Under the pieces are notes generated by a model. That model was given only the letters and a program-made list of their open reading frames with translations. It was not told the DNA's origin and did no database searches. A DNA stretch of 25,271 nucleotides from Monoraphidium neglectum (taxonomy: Eukaryota; Chlorophyta; Chlorophyceae; Sphaeropleales; Selenastraceae). The DNA is taken from assembly GCF_000611645.1 (NCBI RefSeq), contig NW_014013594.1, positions 1-25,271 on the forward strand, in the 5' to 3' direction. Positions 1 through 9,475 of this stretch are shown here, piece by piece (within the stretch, counting starts at the first letter, position 1; every line of letters begins with the position of its first letter). A program made the position numbers and the translations under genes.

Positions 1-17
1 CTAAACCCTAAACTAGT
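1..17. repeat. Terminal telomere-type repeat remnant (CCCTAAA)
   Basis: The window opens with about two units of the plant/chlorophyte telomere repeat, C-rich strand 5' to 3'. That is the orientation expected at the left end of a chromosome. Together with the longer array near 576-620 it places this window at, or very near, a chromosome or scaffold end. The array is short, so this is either the broken inner edge of the telomere or a degenerate subtelomeric copy. Confidence 0.8.
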
Positions 18-309
18 GCTGGGGGGCTTTGATTTTGGGTTGATGCATATCATGGTGTGCATGATGTGCACAATTCTGAATTCTGGGGTTGGTTGCTGGG
101 GGTTTGCACATGCTAGATGTCAGCACCCTGCCCCAACATGGCAGGGGAAGGCTCAGGGTGCTTATGGCAGCTGATGCAGGTGGTGTGGGACAGAGGGATG
201 CAGCTTGCTGCTGAAAAGCTGGTAAGCATGACAACGATCGACTTGGAGAGGGTAGCCCCGCAAGCCAGCCCCCTCTTCCTTAATTTACGCGGGCGTCACA
301 GCCTGCGTA

Positions 310-334
310 GTCTCTCTCTCTCTCTCTCTCTCTC
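310..334. repeat. (TC)n microsatellite
   Basis: An uninterrupted TC dinucleotide run of about 12 units within the subtelomeric region. It creates repetitive Ser-Leu or Arg-Glu stretches in overlapping open frames, which are not supported as genes. Confidence 0.9.
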
Positions 335-388
335 AGAGGGATGCAGCTGGGCAAGCAGTGGTGGGGGGGGCTGTGTTGATTGAGGGTT

Positions 389-402
389 CAAATTAAACCC
401 TA
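389..402. repeat. Degenerate telomere-like repeat
   Basis: A short AAACCCTAACCC stretch resembles one and a half telomere units with one base missing. It sits between the terminal remnant and the main interstitial array and fits a decayed subtelomere. Confidence 0.5.
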
Positions 403-575
403 ACCCACAACACAAGTGAGGGGGATTTGGTGCAGCCCTCCACAGTGCTTGCCCCACCTTGCCATCCATTGGGCAGGTCCCAGACACCCCCCAGACGACG
501 CCCAACGCGTTTAAGGACCAGGTGGAATGTCTGCAGCCGCCAGAACTTGCTGCCCAGTCATACAAGGGTTCAGAT

Positions 576-620
576 CTAAACCCTAAACCCTAAACCCTAA
601 ACCCTAAACCCTAAACCCTA
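576..620. repeat. Interstitial telomere array (CCCTAAA)x6
   Basis: About six perfect head-to-tail CCCTAAA units, all in the same orientation as the terminal remnant. The TTTAGGG-type repeat is the telomere of land plants and of many green algae. It differs from the TTTTAGGG repeat of Chlamydomonas reinhardtii. The ~550 bases outside it are non-telomeric, so this array is internal. It could come from a capture event, a healed break, or subtelomere decay. Confidence 0.95.
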
Positions 621-803
621 CCCCCTCAAGTTTGATTCTAGCTGGGCACCAGCCAGCCACGTCAGCACAGGTGACCGTTGGGCTCCCAACTGCCAGCGGT
701 TTGTTGGGTCCCTAAATGGTGCTTCCAACAAGGCATGACTGGTGGAAGGAGGTTGAGTGCAAGCAGTGGCAACAGTGGATTGACTCCTGCAGCTGCACAC
801 AGC

Positions 804-937
804 CAGCCCAGGTCAGGATGTTGAGGGGAGTGGGGAATGGTGGTATCTCAACATCTGACCAAAGTAATTAGGTAGGCAGCTTCCCCATGACGTGTACTCC
901 AACTCCCAGACGTTGGAAATCGATTCCACCCATGCCC
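804..937. repeat. Subtelomeric tandem duplication, copy 1
   Basis: This block and the one at 977-1110 align along their full length with mismatches and few indels. Shared landmarks in order are CAGCCCA.GTCAG, GTTGAGGGG.GTGGG, TGACCAAAGT, TGACGTGTACTCCAACTCCC and TTCCACCCA.GCCC. The offset is about 173-174 bases. The divergence indicates an old duplication. Confidence 0.8.
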
Positions 938-976
938 CACATCCACTTTGCCTTGGCTGCTGCAAGTGATTACTGC

Positions 977-1110
977 CAGCCCAAGTCAGAAAGTTGAGGG
1001 GCGTGGGATTCAGTGGGCTCTCCACATTTGACCAAAGTGAATGGCTCAAATGGAAGCCAGTGACGTGTACTCCAACTCCCAAACGTCGCAAATCACTTCC
1101 ACCCACGCCC
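977..1110. repeat. Subtelomeric tandem duplication, copy 2
   Basis: Second copy of the unit at 804-937, with the same landmarks in the same order. About 40 bases of unrelated sequence separate the copies. Confidence 0.8.
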
Positions 1111-1919
1111 TGGAGGTGGTTTGGGTCGCCCTCAAGGTGTTGTGCACTCCAGCCCAGGGCTGCAGCAACCACTGAGCATGCAGCTGTGAAGGCCCCTCAC
1201 TCTTTTTGGCATGACGTCATGGTGAGTGATGACCCATCATAAGGTGATGTCAGCACCAGCCACCCATGACTAAAGGGTCACTGCAGCTGGCTGGATCCAC
1301 CTCATCAAGGGCTGGCTGGTGCGGCTGGTGCCAGTGCACAACTGCAGGTGCAACAGTTCTCAGGTGTGCAGGGCTTGACATCAGCATGGTGTCACTTGGG
1401 CGGTGTCACTAGTGACCCCTGACCACGTGGGTGTGAAGTGGTGACGTCAGCATGACTGCAAGGGGGTGAACCCACGTACCCTGACCTGCCCAACTAGGTT
1501 ATCAATTCCAACCCCAAACCCAACCCCGGACCCAGAACCCAGAACCCCGCAAACCAAACCCCAAAAATCTCAACCCAAAATCCTGCATCTGGTTACTTTG
1601 CTACTACGGTAGTGGGCCGTGGCCGGGACATGCCTCAAGCCCGTACTGCAACCCGAAGCAGTGGGTAGGACAGCCTTGGTCTGGGTCTGAGAGTCCCCCC
1701 GAAGGGTACCAATTAAAACTGCCTCTCAGTGTGTAGCCCTCCACACATATGGGGAAAGAGCAAACACAACCCTAGAGCATGAGACCTCAAGCATGGAGTG
1801 TGGGCATGACAAAGGTTGAACCAAAGAGCGAGACACACGACGCAAGCACTCATGTTGCTGTCTGTAATACATGCCCATCCAACAAAGCGGGCATGTGGGA
1901 ATGATACGGGGGACATAAG

Positions 1920-1924
1920 TTACA
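1920..1924 (-). terminator. Possible TGTAA polyadenylation signal, 2Fe-2S gene
   Basis: TGTAA, the common chlorophyte poly(A) signal, lies 8 bases after the stop codon on the minus strand. If used, the 3' UTR would be unusually short. A five-base word is weak evidence alone. Confidence 0.3.
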
Positions 1925-1931
1925 GATTTGT

Positions 1932-3006
1932 TCACTGCTGAGGTTTTGTGCTAATTGCAACCTTGCCAGTGTTATCCCCATCGCCCACGATTGTCTGGCA
2001 TGCCAGCCGCCACACGTCCGGCTTCTGCAGCAAGGATGCATTGTTGGATAGGTGGGCCGAGGTGCTTATGCAAGCTGTATCGCCAAGCTATGAGGCATAC
2101 ATGTCTGCAGGGGAATCACGGCAGAGTCAGGTGCATGAGCATGGCGACAGCTGAGTCGTCGAGCATGGCGATGAATAGCGCAGCTCACCCCTTTGAGCTT
2201 GCGGTCCTCTGTCGCCGTCCGCTCCGACAACAGGTCCGCGCCACCCTCCACCTGTGCACAATGTGCATGCGGCAAAACAACGCGCTGCGTTGGTACTGCA
2301 CAAGCAGATGTGCACCTGTTCTACGTTGCGCGTAGCCTGCTTGCTGAGCCAGCAGCGACGCTGTCCAGGCGCGTCAACCCCTGCAACAATATCGCACCTT
2401 CACAATGCACGTGCCGCACTGGCCAGCACCGCCGCAGCTCCAGATCTTTCCCCACGTAGTGTACAAATCAATCTATGTGCGATGGCACCGGGAGCGTACA
2501 GCAGCATGTGAACATGCTTACCGGTGCACCTAGCAGCTGTGGCTGCAAGTCGTGCTCATGCACACATCAATGCCCGCTATTCTTGCAGCTTGCACAAATG
2601 CATGCGCACGTGGCCCACCACAGCTTTAAGAAAATCTCGTGTGCAGGCATGGCCGCCCCAGGCCACGTCGGCCAGTACCAAAAATGGGCTGCTGTTGGTG
2701 CCGCTCTACCCACGCACGCACCTTGTTCTCCAGCATAATAGCGCGCAACTGCTCGCCACTGGGGCTGGTCACCTCTGTGTTGGTTCCATCCTTATCAGTA
2801 ATGAATGTGATGCTGATTGACGGCTCAGTGTCGCCCTCCTCTGCCGTGGACGCTGCCCGCCATGAGCGCCGCTGCAGCAGTGGCCGCGGCAGCAGCAGGG
2901 CCCGTGGCGCTCCAGAGGCAGGCGCCCGGCAGGCCGCAACGCAGGACGGCTTGCTGTGTCCGCTCAATGCGCCACGTGAATTCCAGGACGCGAGTTGGTG
3001 CACCAT
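1932..3006 (-). CDS. Plastid adrenodoxin-type 2Fe-2S protein, PNSB3/NDF4-like
   Basis: Four exons on the minus strand (3006-2722, 2472-2398, 2251-2189, 2024-1932), all joined by phase-0 GT-AG introns, give 171 residues. Residues 1 to about 52 are rich in Ala, Ser and Arg and lack acidic residues, as expected of a plastid or mitochondrial transit peptide. The ferredoxin fold starts near [10 protein letters not shown]. Exon 2 holds [17 protein letters not shown], with three cluster cysteines in Cys-x5-Cys-x2-Cys (C108, C114, C117). This is adrenodoxin-type spacing, not the x4 spacing of photosynthetic ferredoxin. Exon 4 has [10 protein letters not shown] with the fourth ligand, C150. The block order ([13 protein letters not shown], CGGxGxCGTC, DLLSERT, WRLACQT) matches land-plant PNSB3/NDF4, a subunit B of the chloroplast NDH complex. 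I remember that family and did not search it. The start is the ATG at 3006 (context AGTCATGG); the frame extends further upstream but has no ATG. The fold is confident; an NDH role is inferred and doubtful in an alga. Confidence 0.87.
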
Positions 3007-3337
3007 GACTATTTCCAGGATCACTTCGACGAGATTTGGAAGTCCTCAGGAATTGAACGGTACACATTTATTTGTAGCGTGAACGATTGAATCATGCATG
3101 GTGGGGGCCAGTCAAGTGAGGCCTGGTCCGCAGCTTCTGCCTATCGCATTTGCGCGAGGTTGCGGGCGCCCGGGGGACATTGTCATCTGACTCATATGTG
3201 CACCATGACTTCCACCTACAAGTTCAAGTTTAGAGGCGTTTCAGGACTGCAGTAGTCTCTCCTTTGACCCAAGTCGCCGCAAGACCCGAGGCTTGTGTCC
3301 TAGTTGTGACGTAGTGTTCTACGTTCAAGCGTTCACG
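3007..3337. promoter_or_regulatory. Shared divergent promoter region
   Basis: Only 331 bases separate the start codons of the minus-strand 2Fe-2S gene and the plus-strand RSP3 gene, so both promoters and both 5' UTRs must fit here. The 13-mer GTGCACCATGACT occurs at 2998-3010, over the minus-strand start codon, and again at 3198-3210, exactly 200 bases apart. I see no convincing TATA box. Confidence 0.6.
3192..3206 (-). other. Possible four-codon upstream ORF
   Basis: On the minus strand, ATG at 3206 reads Met-Val-His-Ile-stop. Its context (AGTCATGGTGCAC) is identical to that of the main start codon 200 bases downstream. If transcription starts above 3206, this would be a uORF with an equally good initiation context, which could lower translation of the 2Fe-2S protein. 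Confidence 0.3.
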
Positions 3338-6012
3338 ATGACGACCACCACGCATACCCAGCTCTACTCCCACGCAGCGGAGCCGAAGCCCGTGCAGCAA
3401 AGGCGAGGGAAGGTGGGCCTTTCCGCGCGTAAGCGCATGATTGAATGATTGAAAGGTTCACAAGCACGATTTTGACTGTGCATGGCAATGCCAACGGTGC
3501 ACCTTTGTAGCAGCAGCAGCGGTAGGCATCGCCGTGATGCTGTGCGCGACGCCGCTGTGTGACGCACCCTACCAAGCCCATTTTAATGCGTCTCAAACCC
3601 GCATATTTTGCAAACAACAGGCTTCTGGAGAGGATCCTCAGCAGCCAGAGCTCTTTCCATCCAACATTATGTTTGACCGACGTGTTGTGCGTGGCAACAC
3701 ATATGCAGCACGCGTGCTGCCAGCGGAGCCTGCCATTCTAGGCAGTGGCAGCAGCGGCGGCAAGGGCGTCAGCACAGGGTAAGGGCGGTGACATGAGGGG
3801 AAACGTGGCTGAACGCATGAGGGCAGCAAGTGCCTGCTGGCTCCTGCTTTCGGCCCACCTCACCCTTCGCGGCTGCTACCTTTGTCACAGTGCGCGCAGG
3901 ACGGGTGGGGCGCAGGCATTTGCGAGGACATCGGCGACGCCAGAGCCTGTTCAGGGGCGACGCCACATGGATATTCAGACAGGTGGGCCGCCTCCCGGAG
4001 TCAGGCCTGGAAGTGGCCTTGGGTGGCTGCACGGGTGTGTGCAATAATGCTTTTGAAACAAATGAGTGTCTGTCACATATTGGTGTCGTGGTTGCGCAAC
4101 ACACCAATTTCGCCCCATCGTCCTGCGCGTGCAGATGTGTACCTGGAAGAACTGGCTGACACCGCACCTGAGGCTGACTGTGTCACGCAGACTGATGCAT
4201 TCCTGGAGCGGCCCCCGACACCGACATTTGTGCCACGGAAGAGTGGTGTGGATTCTGCAACACAAATTGAGCAAGGTATGTATGATGTGCTGGTGACTTT
4301 CAGGGAGCTTTTGAGCAGTACGGGTAGTACTTATATGATGACCCGCACGGCTTTGACAGTGTGCTTCCACAACCACCAGCACCTGGCAGCCAACCCTGCT
4401 GCTGGTTCCCTGCAATGACCTGCAGGCGACCTGTTTGACTTTGACGTGGAAGTGGAGCCCATTCTGGAGGTCCTGGTGGGCAAGGTGTTGGAGCAGGGCC
4501 TGATGGAGGTGCTGCAGGAGGAGGAGCTCGCAGCCATGCGGCGCCACCAGGTGGGGGGGGCTAGGCACCGATCTGTTGCGGCCAGTGGTATACAAAATGT
4601 AAGCTTGCGCGTGTACTGCAAGCGCGTGCATGCATTAACGCCTACGTGCCCATAAGAGGGGATAATGTTTCTGTCCACCTCCCAGGCACACTTTGAGTCT
4701 GTCCGTGCGGCAGAGTTGATTGCGGCGCAGCGCCTCGAAGCGGCCGAGCGACGGAAGCTAGAGGAACGGGAGAGGAGGCTGCGGCAGGTGGGTGGGCTGC
4801 ACCATTGAAGGTCCTTGGACCCGCAGAACATTGCTGCCGGCCGCAGTCTCATGATGAAAACTCAATTATACACAAGTGTTCAATACCGCGCATACAACTG
4901 AACACGACAGGAGCGGGAGCGGAAGGAGCGCGAGCGCGTGGTGCGGGCCAAGGTGGCGGCAAGTGCGTTTGCGCGGGGCTACCTGAATGGGATCGTCACC
5001 AGCGTCTTCCAGAACCTGCAGGATGCAGGTGAGGGTGAAGCCTTGCGGGAGGGGGGACTATGGCTGTGGTACAGGAGGCTGTCGCCAGCGCGTGATCGGT
5101 GCACTCAACAACACACCAACAAAAGGGGCAAGCCCGCTGTTTTGGACTGATCCTTGACGCCAACACCTTGCGCCCAGGCTTTTTTGTGGATCCAGTGGAG
5201 CGCGAGGTGGAGGAGCTTTTCATGCCCTGGCTGCAGGCGGCCGCTGTGCAGCACCTGGAGCGCACGAGGGCCGCACATGCGGTTGTGCAGCAGCTTGTCG
5301 AGGATGCAGTCGTGCTACGCGCGGAGGAGAAGGCAGCAGCAATCGCCGCCGCGGACGAGGAGGCAGCAGCAGCTGAGGCAGCGGCAAAGCTCGCTGTCGA
5401 GGCGGCAGCAAAGAAGGCAGCAGAGGAGTTGGCTGCCATTCGCAGCCGGGCGGCCTTCATCCTGGGCGAGATGCAGCCCCCGCTGGTGGACGAGGAGCAG
5501 GCTGCTCAGGCGCGTGCTGAGCTGCAGACACAGGCGCAGAGCAATGTGGACGCAGCTTGGGAGGCCGAGCGCGCTCGGGTAGGCGAGGCAAGGCGCGCCG
5601 AGCTGGAGGCGGAGGCAGCCGCAGCGTCTCAGCAGGTGCGGCGGATTCAAAGGGAGAGAGCTTGGTTGGGGTGTTGACGGGTGTGCAAAAATGCTGGCAG
5701 GTGCATCAGCTGCCCTTTGACACCTGTGCTAATTTTTGTGTGTCGCAACCTGCGCGTCTTTGCTACCACGCTGCTCAGGCTGCCGAAGACGATGATGCAG
5801 CGGGGGCCGGCGACACTGCTGACGTGGAGGCAGAGGTGGCTGCGGCCATGGAGGCAGTGGCCAAGCCAGAGCCCATGAAGGTCACTGATGCTGATGTGTT
5901 GAACGCCCTGATTGAAAAGGGCGTCATCACTAAAGAGGCGCTGATTCAGGCGCTGGCGGTGGCGGCCCTGTCCGCCGATGATGGCCAAGCAGAGGAGCCT
6001 GGACTCGTGTGA
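3338..6012 (+). CDS. RSP3: Flagellar radial spoke protein 3 (RSP3)
   Basis: Structural and anchoring subunit of the ciliary radial spoke, joining it to the axonemal doublet. Nine exons: 3338-3412, 3621-3778, 3891-3982, 4135-4275, 4426-4550, 4686-4787, 4911-5028, 5178-5635, 5779-6012. All phases close, giving 500 residues; Chlamydomonas RSP3 is 516 as I recall. Family landmarks: QLYSHAAEPKPVQQRRGK (N-terminus), NIMFDRRVVRGNTYAAR (exon 2), GRRHMDIQTDVYLEEL, then VTQTDAFLERPPTPTFVP (exon 4). Exon 5 holds FDFDVEVEPILEVLVGK and the rest of the amphipathic helix (about residues 163-186) that makes RSP3 an A-kinase anchoring protein. FARGYLNGIV and EVEELFMPWLQ follow. Residues ~300-420 are Ala/Glu-rich and likely coiled coil. 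The C-terminus has VLNALIEKGVITKEALIQAL. TQT-like motifs near residues 105-155 resemble LC8-binding sites. The exon 3 acceptor is the least certain; one 9 bases further on also keeps frame. The gene appears intact. Confidence 0.96.
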
Positions 6013-7052
6013 ATGCAGTTATCTAATGCACGCAATGTTGTAGTCGTGTTTGGCCCAAACGGCAGATGGCCGCTGCTTGTGAATCAAATCAATTGTGGGT
6101 TTTATGGTTTCTGTCTGGCTGTGTTGCGGTGCCGGCTTCTTGCGTTGGTGGCTTTGGCCTTGAGATGGCCTCTGAGGGGTTGAAGGTCCTCCACCCCGCC
6201 CCCACCCCCAACGTTGCTGCTAATATGACGTCAGACCCTGGTGAGCCTCCTCCGCTCGCCCTGCGCAACAGAACATGCATAATTCAAGCAGCACGGAACC
6301 GAAATCTGGACACCCATTGCCAGGTCAATGCATGCAAACGATACATTATGCTAAGGGAGAAAAAGACACCCTGCGGACCCGAGACCAAGGCAAACATAGC
6401 GCCACAAAGACAGCAAAAGGTTATGAGCACTCCAGAACGAAAAGCGCACGCAAGATGCAGCGCCACCCCCACGCAACTTTGAGCCGCCAGGCCAACGCTG
6501 CCATACTGCGCAGCGAGCACAAGCACCAGCGGACACGCGATCCTCGGCACGTGCCGCAGAAGACATCGCCAAGGCCAGCCCTCCCAAGCTGCACTCGACC
6601 TCAAGCCTGGCATCGCTAGGGCGCAAAACACAAACCTCATGCCTGTCCGAGCGTACCCAGTGTTGTGCTCGGCGCCTGCCGCAGCCGCGCTGATCGCCAT
6701 GCGCCAGCAGAGCGTGTCGGGCACACCGCTGTGCAACATGACGAGCCGAGAACCCGGGCATAGAGAAAGCCCCTTGGCCTGCACTTGCGGCATACAAGAC
6801 TCTGCTGCATAGGCATCAGCCGAGGGGCGGCAGCTTGGGCGAAGGCACAGGGCCTGCTGCGCAAGGCCGGGACGCTGTTGCCCTGGAGTGTCGCATGGTG
6901 ACATTGGTGACTGCGGCTCCGGGCAGGTGTTCAAGTGGCAGTGAGTTTGGTGATCAAATGTGCAAGACACCGTTGTGCTTGGCATCTACGCGTGCTGTTT
7001 TGGGCTCACTTTCTGCGCGAACTGGGACTGCCACCGAACACCAGAGCTGTGA
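6013..7052. other. Intergenic stretch, no supported gene
   Basis: Part of the 1.4 kb between the RSP3 stop and the RAP-domain gene. The 5' part is probably RSP3 3' UTR, although I found no TGTAA signal. A 702-base minus-strand open frame (6284-6985) has no recognisable domain and a Cys/Pro/Arg-rich composition typical of a chance frame. A 56-codon plus-strand frame from the ATG at 6639 begins with an Arg/Ala-rich, presequence-like stretch. It could be the first exon of the candidate at 7053-7352, but I cannot connect them. Confidence 0.45.
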
Positions 7053-7352
7053 GCTGCGGACACTTACTGTGAGCTCAAATCGCTGGGCGCCTTACGCACA
7101 TATGTGTTTAAGTGCCTGCTGCACGAAGTATACCGAGCTACCTTCGCTTGCGGAGCGACGCAACATTGCATTGCGCGCGCTGCTGCGGCGGCTCATTGCT
7201 TGTGCTGTCCCTGCGCCGTTCGCTGCCACCGGCCCCCCCGCAGGCGACCGCTTGAGGTATCTCCAGAAGAGTTTGTTTCTCATTGCCAAGCCGCTAAGGC
7301 GCATCGGATGTGGCAGCGGCTAGCAGCTGAGCTGCTTCGCAGCAGCGGGTGA
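7053..7352 (+). other. Possible exon pair of an unassigned small gene
   Basis: Two stretches read like real protein. The first (7053-7128) reads CELKSLGALRTYVFKCLLHE and is followed by a GTATAC donor. The second (from 7257) reads VSPEEFVSHCQAAKAHRMWQ, then RLAAELLRSSG, and ends at TGA 7350-7352. Joining the donor after LLHE to the AG just before GTATCTCC is in phase (phase 0). I could find no upstream exon or start codon. Alternatively the second stretch is a 5' exon of the RAP-domain gene: a GTGATT donor near 7350 is phase-compatible with an AG at 7396-7397, but that intron would be only about 50 bases. I recognise no family. Confidence 0.25.
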
Positions 7353-7413
7353 TTTTCGCCTCCGCTCTACAAGCTCTGATTAGCAGCGTGTGGCCAGTAG
7401 GGCCTGCGCTAGG

Positions 7414-7600
7414 ATGCCACCTGCCCTGCCGAGCGCAGCAGTATCAGCATTTAGGAGCCAAGGCAGCCTGCAGCAATTGAGTGATGTGGTGGCAGCCCTG
7501 CAATCACACCGCATCGGCACCCCAGAATTGGGCGCGGCCTTCCAGCAAGTGGCTACGCTGCTTGCGCGCTTCAAGATCGCCAGCTCAGGGCGGCAGCACC

Positions 7601-7632
<32 letters not shown>

Positions 7633-8040
7633 GAGGGCATCAGGCACTCAGGAAGCTTGAAGGTGGAGGGCGCCGCAGCCGCCCAGCTCCTTCGCCGGCT
7701 GGAATCCCCGCTGCGGCAGCACGTGGGCCTCCTAGACACGAGGCAGGGTCTGTCTGTCCTGTCTGCATGGGCGCGCTGCCGGGTGTACTCCCCTCCGGCG
7801 GACCTGCTGGAGCGTGTGGCAGGAAGCATGCAGCGGCAACTGGACGAGAGCTTGGACACAGCGCAGGCCAGCGATGCGACCTACTTGCAGCTGGCAACAA
7901 TTCAGGGCGCACCAGCTGCTGTGGAGGCCCCAACACAAGCCAGTGGCCGGCTACCCTCTTGGCAGCAGGTCTTCACGCCGCTTTCCGCCGCAGCGCATCG
8001 GTGTCGACCCAGAGCGGACATCAAAGACGTCAGCAGCGGC

Positions 8041-8073
<33 letters not shown>

Positions 8074-9411
8074 CATAGCAGCAGGGGCGCCGGCAGCTCG
8101 CGGCTCGCCGCCTCGCCGCCAAGGCCGCTGGCAATGGACGTGCTGGATACGGTTACAGCGGCGTCAGTGGCTCTCGGGTTTATTGCGGAGCACAGCCCCA
8201 CCCACTCCCGTGTGGCACTTGCTTGGGCCGAGGGCGTTGGCGTCACAGCCTCCGCTCTGCTCCAGCAGCAGCTGGATACGAGCGGTTCCTCGTCCGCGGC
8301 GCACAGCAGATTCAGCAGTGATGTTGTCGACAGCCAATCCGCTTGGGACGAAATGAGGAACGGCGAACAAAGCAGCGGCAGCGACGGCAGCGGTGTTGGC
8401 GGCGGTGGCGGGGGCCTCCCCCAGGAAGGGCAGCCATGCTACGACACACTGCAGCACACGGTTGCTCTGCTGGCCTCCAGCAGCCGGCTGCCGCACACAG
8501 GTGTGCTCAAGCAGAGGCTGCTGCAGCCCCTGCTTCAGTCGCTGCTTCCCAGCATACACCAGCTGGACGTGACGCTCGTGATCCGCACACTGGAGGCGCT
8601 CGCAGGGATGGAGGAGGCCGGCAACTACAGAGCAGCAGCCGCGCGCGATCCAAGTGCCTCGCCAGCGGGCGCCACCCGGCAGCAGTCGCGCGGCGGCTTG
8701 AGCGGCGGCTTAGCGGCGGCCTCACGCGACGACGAGCTCAGGCGCCTGTTGCGCCGGGCAATCCGCCCAGCGTCTCTGCGGTTGAAAGAGCTGGCGCCGC
8801 AGCTGACGGCGCCCCAGGCGGCATCGGCTGTCAGTGCCCTGGCGCGCCTCTGCGGGTCGCACCACAGTTTTCCTGGAGACAACGTGGCCAGCATACTCTC
8901 CTGCGCGTCGCAGCCGCTGGTGGCCATCGGCGACGCCCTCGCCACGCGGCCCCTGTCAGACCGCGTTCCGCCCGCAGTGGCGACCAAATTGGCCGGGGCC
9001 TATGCACAGATGATGTGCAGCCACGTGCCCCTGTTTGAGCACCTGGCAGGTCAAGTCTTGGCTGCAGGACTGGACGCTCTGGTGCCGTCGCAAGTGGCGG
9101 CGCTGGCCTGGGCCTTTGCCGCTACCGGCACGGCTCACCCCGCCCTCATGGACCAGATCTCTGCCTGGGCGGTGCCACGAGTGCGCACGTTCGCGCCGCA
9201 GCAGCTGTGTTCTCTTCTGTGGGCATGCGCTGCGTTGGGCCACGACAACCCTGCATTGCTGGCAGAGGCGCAAGCCGCGGTCGCATCGTGGCCACTGCAG
9301 CAAATGCACTGGTCACTCATGAGCCAGCTGCTGCAGGTGCACACCCTCTATGGTCTGATGCACGCCCCAAGCTACCTGGACGGGTGGTCAGAGCAGTTGG
9401 ACGACGGCACC

Positions 9412-9475
<64 letters not shown>

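Larger units (their letters stand above)
621..1930. other. Subtelomeric sequence without a recognised gene
   Basis: No open frame here resembles a known protein, and none shows convincing exon structure. The stretch contains a tandem duplication (804-937 and 977-1110) and several copies of a GAYGTCAGCA-like word. A low-complexity A/C-rich patch at about 1505-1575 (ACCCCAAACCC-like) may be decayed telomere repeat. The ~130 bases after it (1575-1710) look structured, but I cannot match them to any RNA family. Confidence 0.6.

Noticed and set aside
375..402. GGTTCAAATT, a tRNA B-box-like word
   Set aside because: No acceptor stem, A box or anticodon arm can be placed around it, so it is not a tRNA.
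1..620. CTAAACCCTAA as a possible telomerase RNA template
   Set aside because: The words are in telomere arrays or their decayed copies, and I see no promoter or conserved telomerase RNA structure nearby.
1575..1720. Possible structured non-coding RNA (SRP, snRNA or 5S-like)
   Set aside because: I compared it from memory with 5S, U1, U2, U4, U5 and SRP patterns and found no convincing conserved motif. A covariance-model search would decide.
6284..6985. Minus-strand open frame of 233 codons downstream of RSP3
   Set aside because: It has no recognisable domain or introns, its composition is Cys/Pro/Arg-rich and shadow-like, and it overlaps the likely 3' UTR of RSP3.
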